This document shows, piece by piece, positions 7,984 to 16,911 of a stretch of DNA of 64,000 nt (its first letter is position 1; every line of letters begins with the position of its first letter). The position numbers and the translations under genes are program-made. This DNA comes from Hyphomicrobiales bacterium. GTDB taxonomy: Bacteria > Pseudomonadota > Alphaproteobacteria > Rhizobiales > Xanthobacteraceae. The DNA lies in NCBI GenBank assembly GCA_016185205.1, contig JACPOA010000011.1, positions 1-64,000 of the forward strand, given 5' to 3'. Below the pieces are notes generated by a model. The model was given only the letters and a program-made list of their open reading frames with translations, had not been told where the DNA came from and ran no database searches.

Positions 7984-8876
7984 CGGCGTCAATTTTCATC
8001 GCGATGCCGGGCAACGAGGAGGCGGCAGGCGCGTTAGCACAAGCGCACGGCGCCACCACGGGTCAACTCGAATTGCGCGCATTCCCCGACGGGGAAAGCT
8101 ATTTGCGGTTTGGCACCGACCTCTCCAGACAGATGCTCGCGATCGTCTGCACGCTCGATCGTCCAAACGACAAGATCCTGTCTTTGTTGTTTGCGGCAGC
8201 GACAGCGCGCGAGCTTGGCGCCGCCAAGGTTGGGTTGGTCGCGCCCTACCTGGCCTATATGCGGCAGGACCGGCGTTTCAAGCCGGGCGAAGCGGTCACC
8301 TCACGCGAGGTTGCGCAACTGCTGTCGAATTCTTTCGACTGGCTGGTGACCGTCGATCCGCATCTCCACCGCTACGGATCGTTAGGCGAAATCTACCGAA
8401 TTCCAACCAGCGTCGTTCATGCTGCGTCATTGATGGCGGGCTGGATCAGGTCGAACGTCGCCGACGCGCTGATCATCGGCCCCGACAGCGAGAGTGAACA
8501 GTGGGTTTCGACCGTGGCCAAGGATGCCGGCGCGCCCTACACGGTGCTCGAAAAGATTCGCCGGGGCGATCGCGATGTCGAGATTTCCATACGGAACTTA
8601 GGAGACGTCAGCGGACGGACGCCGGTTCTCGTCGACGACATTATTTCAACCGGGCGAACGATGCTGGAAACGGTTCGTCTGCTCAAAGCGCGTGGGGTTG
8701 CCGCGCCGGTTTGTGTCGCCGTGCACGGCCTGTTCGCGGCCGATGCCTATGAAATGCTGATCAAGGCCGGCGCCCGCGTCGTTACATGCAATACGGTGCG
8801 TCACCCCAGCAATGCGATCGATGTGCACGGCGCCCTGGCCGAGGCACTGAAAACGCTGCGCGTGCCCGCCAATTGA
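7980..8876 (+). CDS. Ribose-phosphate pyrophosphokinase homologue
   Basis: 298 residues from the ATG at 7980, overlapping the previous stop by 4 bp. It has the Prs fold marks: FPDGESYLRF near residue 40, Mg-binding VDPHLHRYG, GPDSESEQW, and the PRPP loop VDDIISTGRTM. The usual DPHSAQIQGFF-type motif is altered (VDPHLHRYGSLG), so it belongs to a divergent branch seen beside phosphorylase genes, not the housekeeping prs. Likely makes PRPP from ribose-5-phosphate and ATP, linking nucleotide breakdown to salvage. Confidence 0.85.
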   Translation: MTASIFIAMPGNEEAAGALAQAHGATTGQLELRAFPDGESYLRFGTDLSRQMLAIVCTLDRPNDKILSLLFAAATARELGAAKVGLVAPYLAYMRQDRRFKPGEAVTSREVAQLLSNSFDWLVTVDPHLHRYGSLGEIYRIPTSVVHAASLMAGWIRSNVADALIIGPDSESEQWVSTVAKDAGAPYTVLEKIRRGDRDVEISIRNLGDVSGRTPVLVDDIISTGRTMLETVRLLKARGVAAPVCVAVHGLFAADAYEMLIKAGARVVTCNTVRHPSNAIDVHGALAEALKTLRVPAN

Positions 8877-8953
8877 TGCAGATCATGGTGCGCCGCAAAA
8901 AGGTGGGCTAGACGAAGGGTGTCGCAGCCCGTCGTAAATGAATGGGAGCGCAT

Positions 8954-10822
8954 ATGTTAGCCGCATCGAAAAACTCAACCGCTGCCCACACAGACGCGCA
9001 ACCAGGTGTAAAGTCGGCGGCGATGGCGGCATGTACCTGTCCGCCCGCGCAGGGAATTGATGCGACTGGGACAATCGGCGATCGCGATTCCTATGCTGTG
9101 ACGGCCTTCGCCGATATTGTTGACCGCTCACTCCATGCCACCGCTGCGCGCTTCACGATGGGCCTGTCGCCAGCGGCGCTTGCTGAGGCTTATTTGGATT
9201 GGGCAACCCATTTAGCCTTTTCGCCGGGCAAACGGATGCAGCTCATTGATAAGGCCACAAGGAAAGCGACCCGCTTCGCCAACCATGCCTGTCGATGCGC
9301 GTTAGAAAACGGTAAAGCCGAATGCTGTATCGAGCCGTTGCCGCAAGATCGCCGGTTCGTCGGGGCGGAATGGCAGAAATGGCCATACAGCTTCATGTAT
9401 CAAGCCTTCCTGCTCAATCAGCAATGGTGGCACAACGCGACGACCGGTATCCGCGGCGTTACGAAACAACATGAAAACATGGTGGAGTTCGGCTCGCGTC
9501 AGATCCTCGACATGTTCTCCCCGTCGAACTTCCTGCTGACAAATCCCGAGGTGCTTCGGCATACCGTCAGCAAGGGCGGAACGAATCTGGTGAACGGCCT
9601 GCGAAATCTCGCAGAAGATTGGGAGCGCGCCGTCAGCGGCAAGAAGCCGGTCGGCACCGAGGATTTCGTGGTCGGTCGCAATGTAGCGGTGACTCCGGGC
9701 AAGGTCATTTTTCGCAATCGATTGATCGAGCTGATCCAATATGCGCCGGCGACCGACCAGGTGCACCCCGAGCCGGTGCTCATCGTTCCGGCATGGATCA
9801 TGAAATATTACATCCTTGATCTTTCTCAGCAAAACTCGCTGGTGAAGTACCTCACCGAGCAAGGTTTCACGGTTTTCATGATTTCCTGGAAAAATCCTAG
9901 GCCGGAGGACCGTGACCTCGCACTGGACGACTATCGGACGCTTGGTGTCATGGCGGCGCTCGACGCGGTCCGCGCGATCGTGCCCGACCAAAAAGTACAT
10001 GCCGTCGGCTATTGCCTTGGCGGCACATTGCTGTCGATTGCCGCTGCCGCAATGGCGCGCGACGGTGATGATCGCCTGAAATCAATGACATTACTGGCAG
10101 CCCAAACCGATTTCCACGAAGCCGGCGAGCTAATGCTCTTTATCAACGAGAGCCAGCTTGCATTCCTTGAAGACATGATGTGGGAGCAGGGTTTCCTCGA
10201 TACCACGCAGATGGCCGGCGCCTTCCAGATGCTTCGCTCCACCGACCTTGTCTGGTCCCACATGATCCGCGATTACCTGATGGGCGAGCGCACCCCCATG
10301 ATCGATCTCATGGCGTGGAACACGGATGCCACCCGCATGCCCTATCGAATGCATGCGGAATATCTGCGGCGCCTGTTCCTTAATAACGATCTTGCCGAAG
10401 GGCGATTAATAGTCACGGGTAAGCCAATCGCGCTTTCGGACATACGAGCTCCGATCTTTACAGTCGGCACCGTGAGCGACCACGTCGCGCCATGGCGGTC
10501 GACGTACAAGATCAACCTGTTGACCGACACCGAGGTAACTTACCTGCTCACGAGCGGCGGTCATAATGCCGGAATCGTCTCTGAGCCCGGTCGTGACGGC
10601 CGCAGCTTCCAGGTTATGACTAAGAACGCGGACGATCACTACGTCGATCCGGAGACCTACTTGGCTGAGGCGCCGCGCAAGGAAGGTTCTTGGTGGCCGG
10701 AGTGGAGCGCTTGGCTTGACGGCCATTCTGGGGACCCGGCTGCGCCGCCCCCGATAGGCGCTGCTGCCGCGGGTTATGCCCCGCGCTGCGATGCTCCCGG
10801 AGCCTACGTCCTTCAAGCGTGA
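8954..10822 (+). CDS. phaC: Class I polyhydroxyalkanoate synthase
   Basis: 622 residues from the ATG at 8954 (GGGAG 5-7 bases upstream; the track start 8942 lacks this spacing). N-terminal PhaC domain followed by an alpha/beta hydrolase core with the lipase-like box GYCLGG (Cys near residue 356, nucleophile). The conserved Asp and His lie in VGTVSDHVAPWRSTYK and SGGHNAGIVSEPG. Polymerises hydroxyacyl-CoA into storage granules. Lies 77 bp after the PRPP synthetase, probably in the same transcript. No phaA, phaB or phasin gene is nearby, so this may be a stress-linked second copy. Confidence 0.92.
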   Translation: MLAASKNSTAAHTDAQPGVKSAAMAACTCPPAQGIDATGTIGDRDSYAVTAFADIVDRSLHATAARFTMGLSPAALAEAYLDWATHLAFSPGKRMQLIDKATRKATRFANHACRCALENGKAECCIEPLPQDRRFVGAEWQKWPYSFMYQAFLLNQQWWHNATTGIRGVTKQHENMVEFGSRQILDMFSPSNFLLTNPEVLRHTVSKGGTNLVNGLRNLAEDWERAVSGKKPVGTEDFVVGRNVAVTPGKVIFRNRLIELIQYAPATDQVHPEPVLIVPAWIMKYYILDLSQQNSLVKYLTEQGFTVFMISWKNPRPEDRDLALDDYRTLGVMAALDAVRAIVPDQKVHAVGYCLGGTLLSIAAAAMARDGDDRLKSMTLLAAQTDFHEAGELMLFINESQLAFLEDMMWEQGFLDTTQMAGAFQMLRSTDLVWSHMIRDYLMGERTPMIDLMAWNTDATRMPYRMHAEYLRRLFLNNDLAEGRLIVTGKPIALSDIRAPIFTVGTVSDHVAPWRSTYKINLLTDTEVTYLLTSGGHNAGIVSEPGRDGRSFQVMTKNADDHYVDPETYLAEAPRKEGSWWPEWSAWLDGHSGDPAAPPPIGAAAAGYAPRCDAPGAYVLQA

Positions 10823-10906
10823 TTGCACGGTGTGGAAGCCATCGACAGAGACAATCACGCCTCGGTACCCGCGGTGATCACGTTGGTTGACCACCGCACA
10901 CTCGCG

Positions 10907-11782
10907 TTAGATTGGATTCTTGCCTGATATAACCCAGGACGACGACTCCATCACGATCCCGTCGGCCTCTTTCTTCTGCGAATTGATGGCCTCGGCCAGA
11001 GCAGCTTGGATTTGCCCACGCTTTGCCTCTGCCTCTTCGCCCGCTTCTCTGAACACTTCGCCGGCGGGGCCGATGGCAAGCTGGAAATTGATGGCGTCCT
11101 CGACGGTTCTCCCGACCAGCACCGGGGCGTCGACCCGCTTGAAGGTGATGTCGCCGTAACCGGCAATCTCCATCATCTTGGTGACCGTAGCCTGGTCTGC
11201 CATCGAAAATGGCCCCGGCCCGCAGGTGAGCGCATCCTCGCCGGGCGGCGGCAAGAACTTCAGGACGACGTCCTTGGCCATGCTGAGCCACGGATTGTCG
11301 CTGCGGGTGCGCCAAACGATATGCGTCATGATCCCGCCCGGCTTCAGCGCCTTGCGCATGTTTCTCAATCCCGCCACCGGGTTGGCGAAAAACATCGTTC
11401 CGAAGCGCGAAAAGACGAAATCATACTCGGGCTCGAAGTGGTCGAGCAGCGCATCGCCATAGACGAACGAAACATTCCGCACGCCCAGCCTGGCGGCGTC
11501 CTTTCGGCCGTACTCCAGGAATGCCTCGCAGCAATCCTGCCCCACGACGCTACCGCTCTGCCCCACACGCCGGGCCAGTTTGATTGCGGTATCGCCAAAA
11601 CCACAGCCAATATCGAGAACTCTGTCACCTTCCTTGACCGGCAGCGACGGAAAAATAGCTTCACTGTGGTGCGTCAGCCCGTCGACCAAGATGTGCTTGT
11701 ATTTGATGAATTTCGGAACCAGGATTTCGTTCCAGAAATCCACGTATTGCGCGCTTTGCACGTTCGCTTCGGCTGTGCTCAT
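10907..11782 (-). CDS. Class I SAM-dependent methyltransferase
   Basis: 291 residues. Motif I VLDIGCGFGDTAIKLA (about residues 54-69), an acidic motif II (VVGQDCCEAF), YGDALLDHFEPEYDFVFSRFGTMFF and LKPGGIMTHIVWR give the UbiE/Coq5-like fold. The substrate cannot be predicted. It lies alone and convergent with phaC; the 3' ends are about 85 bp apart. Confidence 0.8.
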   Translation of the reverse strand: MSTAEANVQSAQYVDFWNEILVPKFIKYKHILVDGLTHHSEAIFPSLPVKEGDRVLDIGCGFGDTAIKLARRVGQSGSVVGQDCCEAFLEYGRKDAARLGVRNVSFVYGDALLDHFEPEYDFVFSRFGTMFFANPVAGLRNMRKALKPGGIMTHIVWRTRSDNPWLSMAKDVVLKFLPPPGEDALTCGPGPFSMADQATVTKMMEIAGYGDITFKRVDAPVLVGRTVEDAINFQLAIGPAGEVFREAGEEAEAKRGQIQAALAEAINSQKKEADGIVMESSSWVISGKNPI

Positions 11783-11982
11783 GGCCGTTCCTCCCAGAAT
11801 GCCAATCTGTGCTCGAATGCTTTTCTATTCCCTCCCAGGTGTCAACCTCTCCGTAGGTGTGAACTCATAAACGTGAGAATACAGACAGCGACGTTGGGGA
11901 TTTGTTTTCCAATATTGGCGCTAAATCGCCCTTCTTTTTATCCGCCGTTCGCGGCATTCTCACCGCCTATCGAAAAGCTCAA

Positions 11983-12606
11983 ATGTCACACAGCAAAGGC
12001 TGCCAAGACGTGGTGCTTCCTGGTTTTTTCAAAGGAACAGAAATGCCGACCGCTGGATGGTGGGAGGCATTATGGCCCGACCCCGCGACGGTGCTCAATC
12101 AAGTCGGCATCCGGGCCGGCATGACCGTGGTCGACCTGTGTTGCGGCGACGGCTGGTTCACTTTGCAGATTGCCAAGATCGCGAGCCGTGTTGTTGCCGT
12201 CGATATCGACGCCAAGCTTTTGGATGTGGCCAAGATACGCCTTGCGGAAAGTGGCCTCACGAACAGCAACTTTGTTGAAGGCAACGCCTATGACGTTGCG
12301 GAGGTCGTGCCGCAGCCAGCAGATTTTGTCTTTCTGGCAAATGCGTTTCATGGCGTGCCGGAGCGAACTCGCCTTGCGCGGGCCGTTGCGGATGCTCTCA
12401 AGTCGGGTGGCCATTTTGCGATTGTGAACTGGCACGCACGACCGCGCGAGGAGACGACCATCTTAGGTGAGCCGCGCGGTCCGCTGACCGGACTCAGGAT
12501 CACCGCGGACGTAACAATCGCTGCTGTGGAGCCGGCGGGCTTCAAGCTCGTTCGGATCGTCGAGCTGCTGCCGTATCACTACGGCGCGATTTTCGAAAAA
12601 CTTTAA
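11983..12606 (+). CDS. Class I SAM-dependent methyltransferase
   Basis: 207 residues from 11983. A shorter start at 12043 has the better AAAGGA site, but GFFKGTEMPTAGWWEALWPDP appears coding, so the start is uncertain. Motif I VVDLCCGDGWFTLQIA, motif II VVAVDID, then FVFLANAFHGVPE and LKSGGHFAIVNWH. Small methyltransferases with an AGWWEALWPDP opening are often found beside metal and stress genes. Substrate unknown. Confidence 0.75.
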   Translation: MSHSKGCQDVVLPGFFKGTEMPTAGWWEALWPDPATVLNQVGIRAGMTVVDLCCGDGWFTLQIAKIASRVVAVDIDAKLLDVAKIRLAESGLTNSNFVEGNAYDVAEVVPQPADFVFLANAFHGVPERTRLARAVADALKSGGHFAIVNWHARPREETTILGEPRGPLTGLRITADVTIAAVEPAGFKLVRIVELLPYHYGAIFEKL

Positions 12607-12685
12607 GCTGCGCGACATCAGCCACGCACTTGCTGCCGACGATCATTCCACCTTTTGGCTCGGACTTATGAGCTGAGAACCGGGG

Positions 12686-12976
12686 GCGCCGTCACTCATC
12701 CCGAAGAAAGCGGGCGATCGGGTCAAGACCAACCGGCGTGATGTGCTCGGACTGGTCAAGTTGCTGCGCGCTGGCGGTCACGTGATCATTGGAACGTCTG
12801 CGCTGGACCGCCCCGAGCGCCGCGGCGGCTTACCAGTCGTTCGCCATGATGCGGCGACACTCGGGGAATTGCTGGGCCCCTCGTTCGAACTAATTGAGAG
12901 CAGACGGCACGACCACCAGACGCCTACGGGTGCCATTCAGAAATTCCAATTCGGCCGGTATCGACGCATTTGGTAA
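12686..12976 (+). pseudogene. 3' fragment of a methyltransferase gene
   Basis: The frame reads LGLVKLLRAGGHVIIGTSALDRPERRGGLPVVRHDAATLGELLGPSFELIESRRHDHQTPTGAIQKFQFGRYRR. This is the C-terminal half of a SAM-dependent methyltransferase (post-motif LRxGGHVII, then the typical RHDHxTPxGxxQxFxFxRxRR tail). No motif I or good start lies upstream; the preceding 50 bases are in frame but degenerate. A 5'-deleted relic. Confidence 0.65.
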
Positions 12977-13120
12977 GTGATGCGCCTTGCCAGCGCCGAC
13001 ATTTGTCTTGGGCGATGCCGGCCGACCGTCAACCTTCCACGTTCAGAATCATCACAAGCCCTCCGCCACCTTGACTTTCCGTGTTGTTGTTTGTGGTGTT
13101 TTAACCGACATGTAGCGCCT

Positions 13121-13145
13121 GGAACCAAAGCGGGATTTCTATGTT
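13121..13145 (+). promoter_or_regulatory. Possible EcfG (general stress) promoter
   Basis: GGAAC-N16-TGTT, 90 bp before the secreted-protein gene at 13234. It matches the alphaproteobacterial general-stress promoter GGAAC-N16/17-cGTT except for T in place of C. Confidence 0.4.
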
Positions 13146-13233
13146 ACCTACCGAGCGCCCCGTGTTTGGGCTGCTTGGACCAAGCGGCCGTTCCGGCCTC
13201 GCCTTGCAATCCGCATTTGAGGAGTTCTTGGCG

Positions 13234-13518
13234 ATGACAAAATTATTCATGATTGCAGCAGCAGCGGCACTCATGTTGAGCGGATCGGCATCGGCGCAGG
13301 ACAAGGCGCCGGCCAGTGAACTAAAGCCATCGCTCAACTGTCATCCGCCGTCCAAGGGCGCACCCGCCTGGGATTCTCAGGCCGTTGAAAAAAGCGCCAT
13401 TCTGCCGTCTGCCGGCGGCGACACAACGACCGGCGCTGCGTCAACAGCGCAACGCCATGGCCTGTCCGTCGAGGCGCGCAGCGATTGTCCGCCGGAAATC
13501 AAAGGGCCCAAAGGCTAA
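13234..13518 (+). CDS. Small secreted protein of unknown function
   Basis: 94 residues from the ATG at 13234 (GAGGAG upstream), where a clean signal peptide MTKLFMIAAAAALMLSGSASAQ begins; the track start 13141 would put it inside the protein. The mature part has two cysteines (LNCHPP and SDCPPEI) that could form a disulphide and is Pro/Ala-rich. No family recognised. Possibly under general-stress control (see 13121..13145). Confidence 0.55.
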   Translation: MTKLFMIAAAAALMLSGSASAQDKAPASELKPSLNCHPPSKGAPAWDSQAVEKSAILPSAGGDTTTGAASTAQRHGLSVEARSDCPPEIKGPKG

Positions 13519-13789
13519 TCACGCGAAACAAGGATCTGTGAAATGATGAAGCAGATCAACATCTCCCGCGTCTGGGTCTGTAACTGAGCCATTCCGTACT
13601 GACCCCTTTTGACCATCAGTGGCCCAATTTTCCTTTGGAACGAAAGCGGTCGCGGTGAATTACATAACTAGTTCGGATCGCTAACTTGTGGCGCAGACCC
13701 CCGTCCCCCAGTCACCAGTTGGCAAAACATTCCGAGCCACTTAGGGGCCGCGTGGTAAGCGCAGCCCCAATTTTTTCAGGAGACTTACT

Positions 13790-14041
13790 ATGTCGTCAAT
13801 GCATCCCAACGCATCGCGTTTGCTAGCCGTGTTCGCGCTCGCGACCTTGAGCTTCGCGACCACTGCCGAGGCACAAATGTACGGTCAGGGTCAAGGTTCG
13901 GGGCCTGGTCAAGGCGGTGGTATGATGGGTGGCGACTGGGGATGGGGCATGGGTTACGGAATGGGCGGGTTCGGAGTGCTCGTGCTCGCTGTGGCCATCC
14001 TGGGTATCGCTGTCATGGCGTTCCGCCGCCGCAGTCCGTGA
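13790..14041 (+). CDS. Small Gly/Met-rich membrane protein
   Basis: 83 residues with a signal sequence (LLAVFALATLSFATTAEAQ), a Gly/Gln/Met-rich stretch (GQGQGSGPGQGGGMMGGDWGWGMGYGMGG), a transmembrane helix (FGVLVLAVAILGIAVMAF) and a basic end RRRSP. AGGAGACTTACT precedes the ATG. Small proteins of this build often accompany copper genes in rhizobia; Met/Gly metal binding is an inference. Directly upstream of the DUF302 gene. Confidence 0.6.
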   Translation: MSSMHPNASRLLAVFALATLSFATTAEAQMYGQGQGSGPGQGGGMMGGDWGWGMGYGMGGFGVLVLAVAILGIAVMAFRRRSP

Positions 14042-14082
14042 CCCGTATTGTCCCGCAGTGTTTTCAGCGCCGTTGAGGTCAA

Positions 14083-14469
14083 ATGAAATACTATATCGCG
14101 AAGACCGTGAGCGGGGGCTTTCCCGCCATAGTGGAACGCGTCATAGAGTCGCTCAAAGCCGAGGGCTTCGGTGTTCTGACCGAGATCGATGTCAAAGCGA
14201 CGATGAAGAAAAAACTAGATATCGATTTCCGAGATTACCGAATACTTGGCGCGTGTAATCCCCCGCTGGCGCACCAAGCATTGACCGCCGATGACAAGAT
14301 CGGAACCATGCTGCCGTGTAACGTAATCGTGCAGGACATTGGAAGCGGCCAGATCGAAGTTGCCGCCATCAACCCAGCCATCTCCATGGAACATGTCGGA
14401 AATCCGACGCTCAAGACGATCGCCGAATCCGTCACTGGCAAGCTTAAGCGCGTTATCGCCGCAATTTAA
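14083..14469 (+). CDS. DUF302 family protein
   Basis: 128 residues, full length for the family: the opening MKYYIAKTVSGGFPAIVERVIESLKAEGFGVLTEIDVKATMKKKL, the central DYRILGACNPPLAHQAL and CNVIVQD, and the closing NPAISMEHVGNPTLKTIAESV are the hallmark DUF302 blocks. The fold binds as a small alpha/beta dimer; biochemical function is not established. Often found with metal-resistance or sulphur genes. Confidence 0.88.
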   Translation: MKYYIAKTVSGGFPAIVERVIESLKAEGFGVLTEIDVKATMKKKLDIDFRDYRILGACNPPLAHQALTADDKIGTMLPCNVIVQDIGSGQIEVAAINPAISMEHVGNPTLKTIAESVTGKLKRVIAAI

Positions 14470-14497
14470 CGGCGCCACTTGCATGGGGAAACGCGCA

Positions 14498-15184
14498 ATG
14501 AGCGTGGTCGAAATTACATATTTCTCTGACGTCTTGTGCGTATGGGCATATACCTCGCAAGCTCGCATTGATGCAGTCAAAGAAGCATTTGGCGACTCCG
14601 TCCAGATAGAGCATCGATTCTGCTCCGTCTTCGGTAATACCGACCGGAAGATCACCTCGACCTGGAAAGACAAAGGCGGATATGACGGGTTCAACTCACA
14701 TTTGCGAACGATTGCGCAACGGTTCCCGCATATTGAAGTCCATCCAGATGTTTGGCTAAAGACGCGTCCGTCAACGTCGGCAAGCGCGCATTTGTTCATG
14801 ATCGCTGTCCGGCAATGGCAGCAGAAACAAGAAAGAGAAAGCGGATCAGCGATACCCGTCTTCGATAAGGTGATGTGGGCCTTCCGCTGTGCATTCTTCC
14901 GAGATTGCCGCGACATCGCCCGTTGGGATGTTCAATGCGATTTGGCTGAAGCTCATGGCATTGATATAAATGCGATTGAAAGAAACATTCACAATGGGAC
15001 CGCATTTGCCAGCCTCGCTACAGACTACCAAGACGCCGACAAGATGTGCATCGAAGGCAGCCCCAGCTTCGTATTGAACGACGGACGTCAGAAGCTATAC
15101 GGGAATGTCGGCTTCCGGATCATCGAAGCAAACATTCAGGAATTATTGCGGGTGCCGGGTGGCGAGCAAGCCAGTTGGTGCTGA
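14498..15184 (+). CDS. DsbA/FrnE-fold thioredoxin-like protein
   Basis: 228 residues from the ATG at 14498 (GGGGAA upstream); the track start 14339 overlaps DUF302. The opening VEITYFSDVLCVWAY matches the first strand and active-site loop of DsbA-type oxidoreductases such as FrnE and HCCA isomerase. The usual CPWC/CxxC is reduced to a single cysteine (LCVW). A later cis-Pro segment, CIEGSPSFVLNDGRQKLYGNVGFRII, is intact. No signal peptide, so cytoplasmic. Likely a glutathione- or thiol-dependent isomerase/reductase rather than a disulphide former. Confidence 0.75.
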   Translation: MSVVEITYFSDVLCVWAYTSQARIDAVKEAFGDSVQIEHRFCSVFGNTDRKITSTWKDKGGYDGFNSHLRTIAQRFPHIEVHPDVWLKTRPSTSASAHLFMIAVRQWQQKQERESGSAIPVFDKVMWAFRCAFFRDCRDIARWDVQCDLAEAHGIDINAIERNIHNGTAFASLATDYQDADKMCIEGSPSFVLNDGRQKLYGNVGFRIIEANIQELLRVPGGEQASWC

Positions 15185-15288
15185 ATATGGTCTATTCGAC
15201 GCGCTGCCTCGGCGCTGATTTGTCGATAGCGAAATTTTCTCCAATTCACGGTTGATGCGGAAATATATCCTCAAGCTGCAATAAAAAT

Positions 15289-15314
15289 GGAACCTAAATT
15301 CCCGTCGCGGCGTT
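15289..15314 (+). promoter_or_regulatory. EcfG-type general stress promoter
   Basis: GGAAC-N17-CGTT, an exact match to the alphaproteobacterial EcfG consensus, 41 bp before the ATG at 15355. Confidence 0.65.
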
Positions 15315-15354
15315 CGTCCTTTGCCGAAATAATCGGCATTCACAGGAGTAAACC

Positions 15355-15633
15355 ATGAAGACTTTGACCGGCCTTACGGCCGCCGCTGCCCTCATTGCGG
15401 CAATCGGTTTTGCGAATGCGCAGGGCACAGCGCCCGGAACGGCCCCAGGCGCAATGATGGACTGTTCGGATGCGGGCATGACCCACGCAAACAATTCGAT
15501 GATGAAGATGACAGACACCACCAAGAAAGCTGCGGCCATGAAAGAAATGGACACGGCCAAAGAGATGATGGCGAAAAAAGACATGGCTGGCTGCAAGACG
15601 CACATGGATAAAGCCATGGGCATGATGAAGTAA
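15355..15633 (+). CDS. Small Met/Lys-rich secreted protein, stress-induced
   Basis: 92 residues: signal peptide MKTLTGLTAAAALIAAIGFANAQ, then a helical, Met/Lys-rich mature part (NNSMMKMTDTTKKAAAMKEMDTAKEMMAKKDMAGCKTHMDKAMGMMK). Two cysteines (DCSD, AGCK) may pair. The twenty or so methionines suggest copper binding or oxidation buffering, an inference. AGGAG precedes the ATG. Followed by a strong terminator, so it is a single-gene transcript from the EcfG promoter. Confidence 0.65.
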   Translation: MKTLTGLTAAAALIAAIGFANAQGTAPGTAPGAMMDCSDAGMTHANNSMMKMTDTTKKAAAMKEMDTAKEMMAKKDMAGCKTHMDKAMGMMK

Positions 15634-15647
15634 TCCAAAGACGGATC

Positions 15648-15678
15648 GCGACATCCGCCACGTTGTGGCGGATGTCGC
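15648..15678 (+). terminator. Hairpin terminator of 15355..15633
   Basis: GCGACATCCGCCAC-GTT-GTGGCGGATGTCGC, a perfect 14-bp stem with a 3-nt loop, 15 bp past the stop. No long T-run follows. Confidence 0.65.
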
Positions 15679-15817
15679 GTAACTGTAAGCAGCTAAATGG
15701 GATGATGGAAGACGTGCGCGTAAAACCCGGAAATCAGAGCCTGGGACGTAGCTTCGCCGTAAGTTCGTTACTAGTGGCGCATTTGATGCCGTCATAGTCC
15801 GCCACGGCCACCGAAGG

Positions 15818-16282
15818 CTACACGAATTTCGCTCGGACCATTCTCTTCTGAGTGATGGTGAACGCGGTCGCTGGAATAACGACCCACTGGAATATTGGCG
15901 ATAAGCCGACGTGCAGGCCAAAGATTGAGACCACGGGCATCCATTCGGAGTAGGCCCACGATGCACGTACAACGACGTTCAACCATTCGCTGAAAATCGT
16001 ATAGCTAACTCCGAGTAACATTGTTACAGTTGCAACTCGCCAAAAGCGATCTCGTGGCCAAGCTGGGTTAGCGACAGCGACAAGCGTGGCCACCAGTGTG
16101 CTGAGGGCAATCAGCAGATCGCCCAGCGTACAATGAATGACAGCGAATGCCTGGTCACGAAATTGAGCTGTCCAGATCGTGTAAAGCGGAAGCTGAAGGA
16201 TTTCCCAGACAAGATGTCCGCCGGCGCTGGCGCTGAGATATATTCGTAACGCACTGATCCAGTTCGCTGAGATCATTATCAT
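15818..16282 (-). CDS. Four-helix membrane protein of unknown function
   Basis: 154 residues with about four transmembrane segments (AFAVIHCTLGDLLIALSTLVATLVAVA; FWRVATVTMLLGVSYTIFSEWLNVV; PVVSIFGLHVGLSPIFQWVVIPATAFTI; and a weaker N-terminal one around GGHLVWEILQLPLYTIW). Conserved-looking polar residues E, H and E lie in or beside helices. Family not recognised. It is divergent from the copper genes. Confidence 0.55.
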   Translation of the reverse strand: MIMISANWISALRIYLSASAGGHLVWEILQLPLYTIWTAQFRDQAFAVIHCTLGDLLIALSTLVATLVAVANPAWPRDRFWRVATVTMLLGVSYTIFSEWLNVVVRASWAYSEWMPVVSIFGLHVGLSPIFQWVVIPATAFTITQKRMVRAKFV

Positions 16283-16452
16283 TGACTTTCTGGTCGATCA
16301 CGATCGTACTGACCATTTCGTGAATAGCATTTGCAGGCGCAGCCAATTGACCGTGGCTTCAGAAGCCCTATCATTATGAGTTGCAGCACCAACCAAATCC
16401 GGCCATATTATAACGGTTTGATCGGATGCGCGGTGCCAGTGTAGCAAGGTAA

Positions 16453-16845
16453 ATGCGAAGATTTCTGTCAGATAAACGATGGCGAAAGGCAGCGGGTCTG
16501 CTCGTTGCCCTATATGCGTTGTGCGTCGTTGGCCCGGCCGCCGCTATTACGTTTGGCGACATCGAGACCGGCGCGCATTGTTTCACTGATGACCATCTTG
16601 AGACAGTAAAGATTTATGTCCACCAGGATGGGTCAAGCCATCGGCATTCCCTCCCCGCCGATGACCATGGTCAGCCCGGCAAGTGCTGTGGACTTTTTGC
16701 TCCAAGCGCTATCGCGCCAGCCACCGACTTTGTGGCGGAACCGCACATCCACAGCTTGCCTTTAGCGTCCGTCATTGCCAGGTCGCTCTCTGGCCGCGGC
16801 TTCGACCGCATCGATCGACCTCCGAGATACCTTCTGTCTCTTTGA
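16453..16845 (+). CDS. Secreted His-rich protein upstream of copper genes
   Basis: 130 residues: a basic start and hydrophobic segment (KAAGLLVALYALCVVGPAAA), then HLETVKIYVHQDGSSHRHSLPADDHGQPGKCCGLFAPSAIAP with seven His and a CC pair. Spacing resembles the short periplasmic DUF2946-like proteins next to copper-efflux operons, which may bind metal. It lies 66 bp before the lipoprotein/TolC genes in the same direction. Confidence 0.55.
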   Translation: MRRFLSDKRWRKAAGLLVALYALCVVGPAAAITFGDIETGAHCFTDDHLETVKIYVHQDGSSHRHSLPADDHGQPGKCCGLFAPSAIAPATDFVAEPHIHSLPLASVIARSLSGRGFDRIDRPPRYLLSL

Positions 16846-16911
16846 GTTCAAGCGCGACGCCGGCGTAACGCCCGCGCGCACTCGTCATCAATCGACGGAT
16901 GAGGGAGCATC

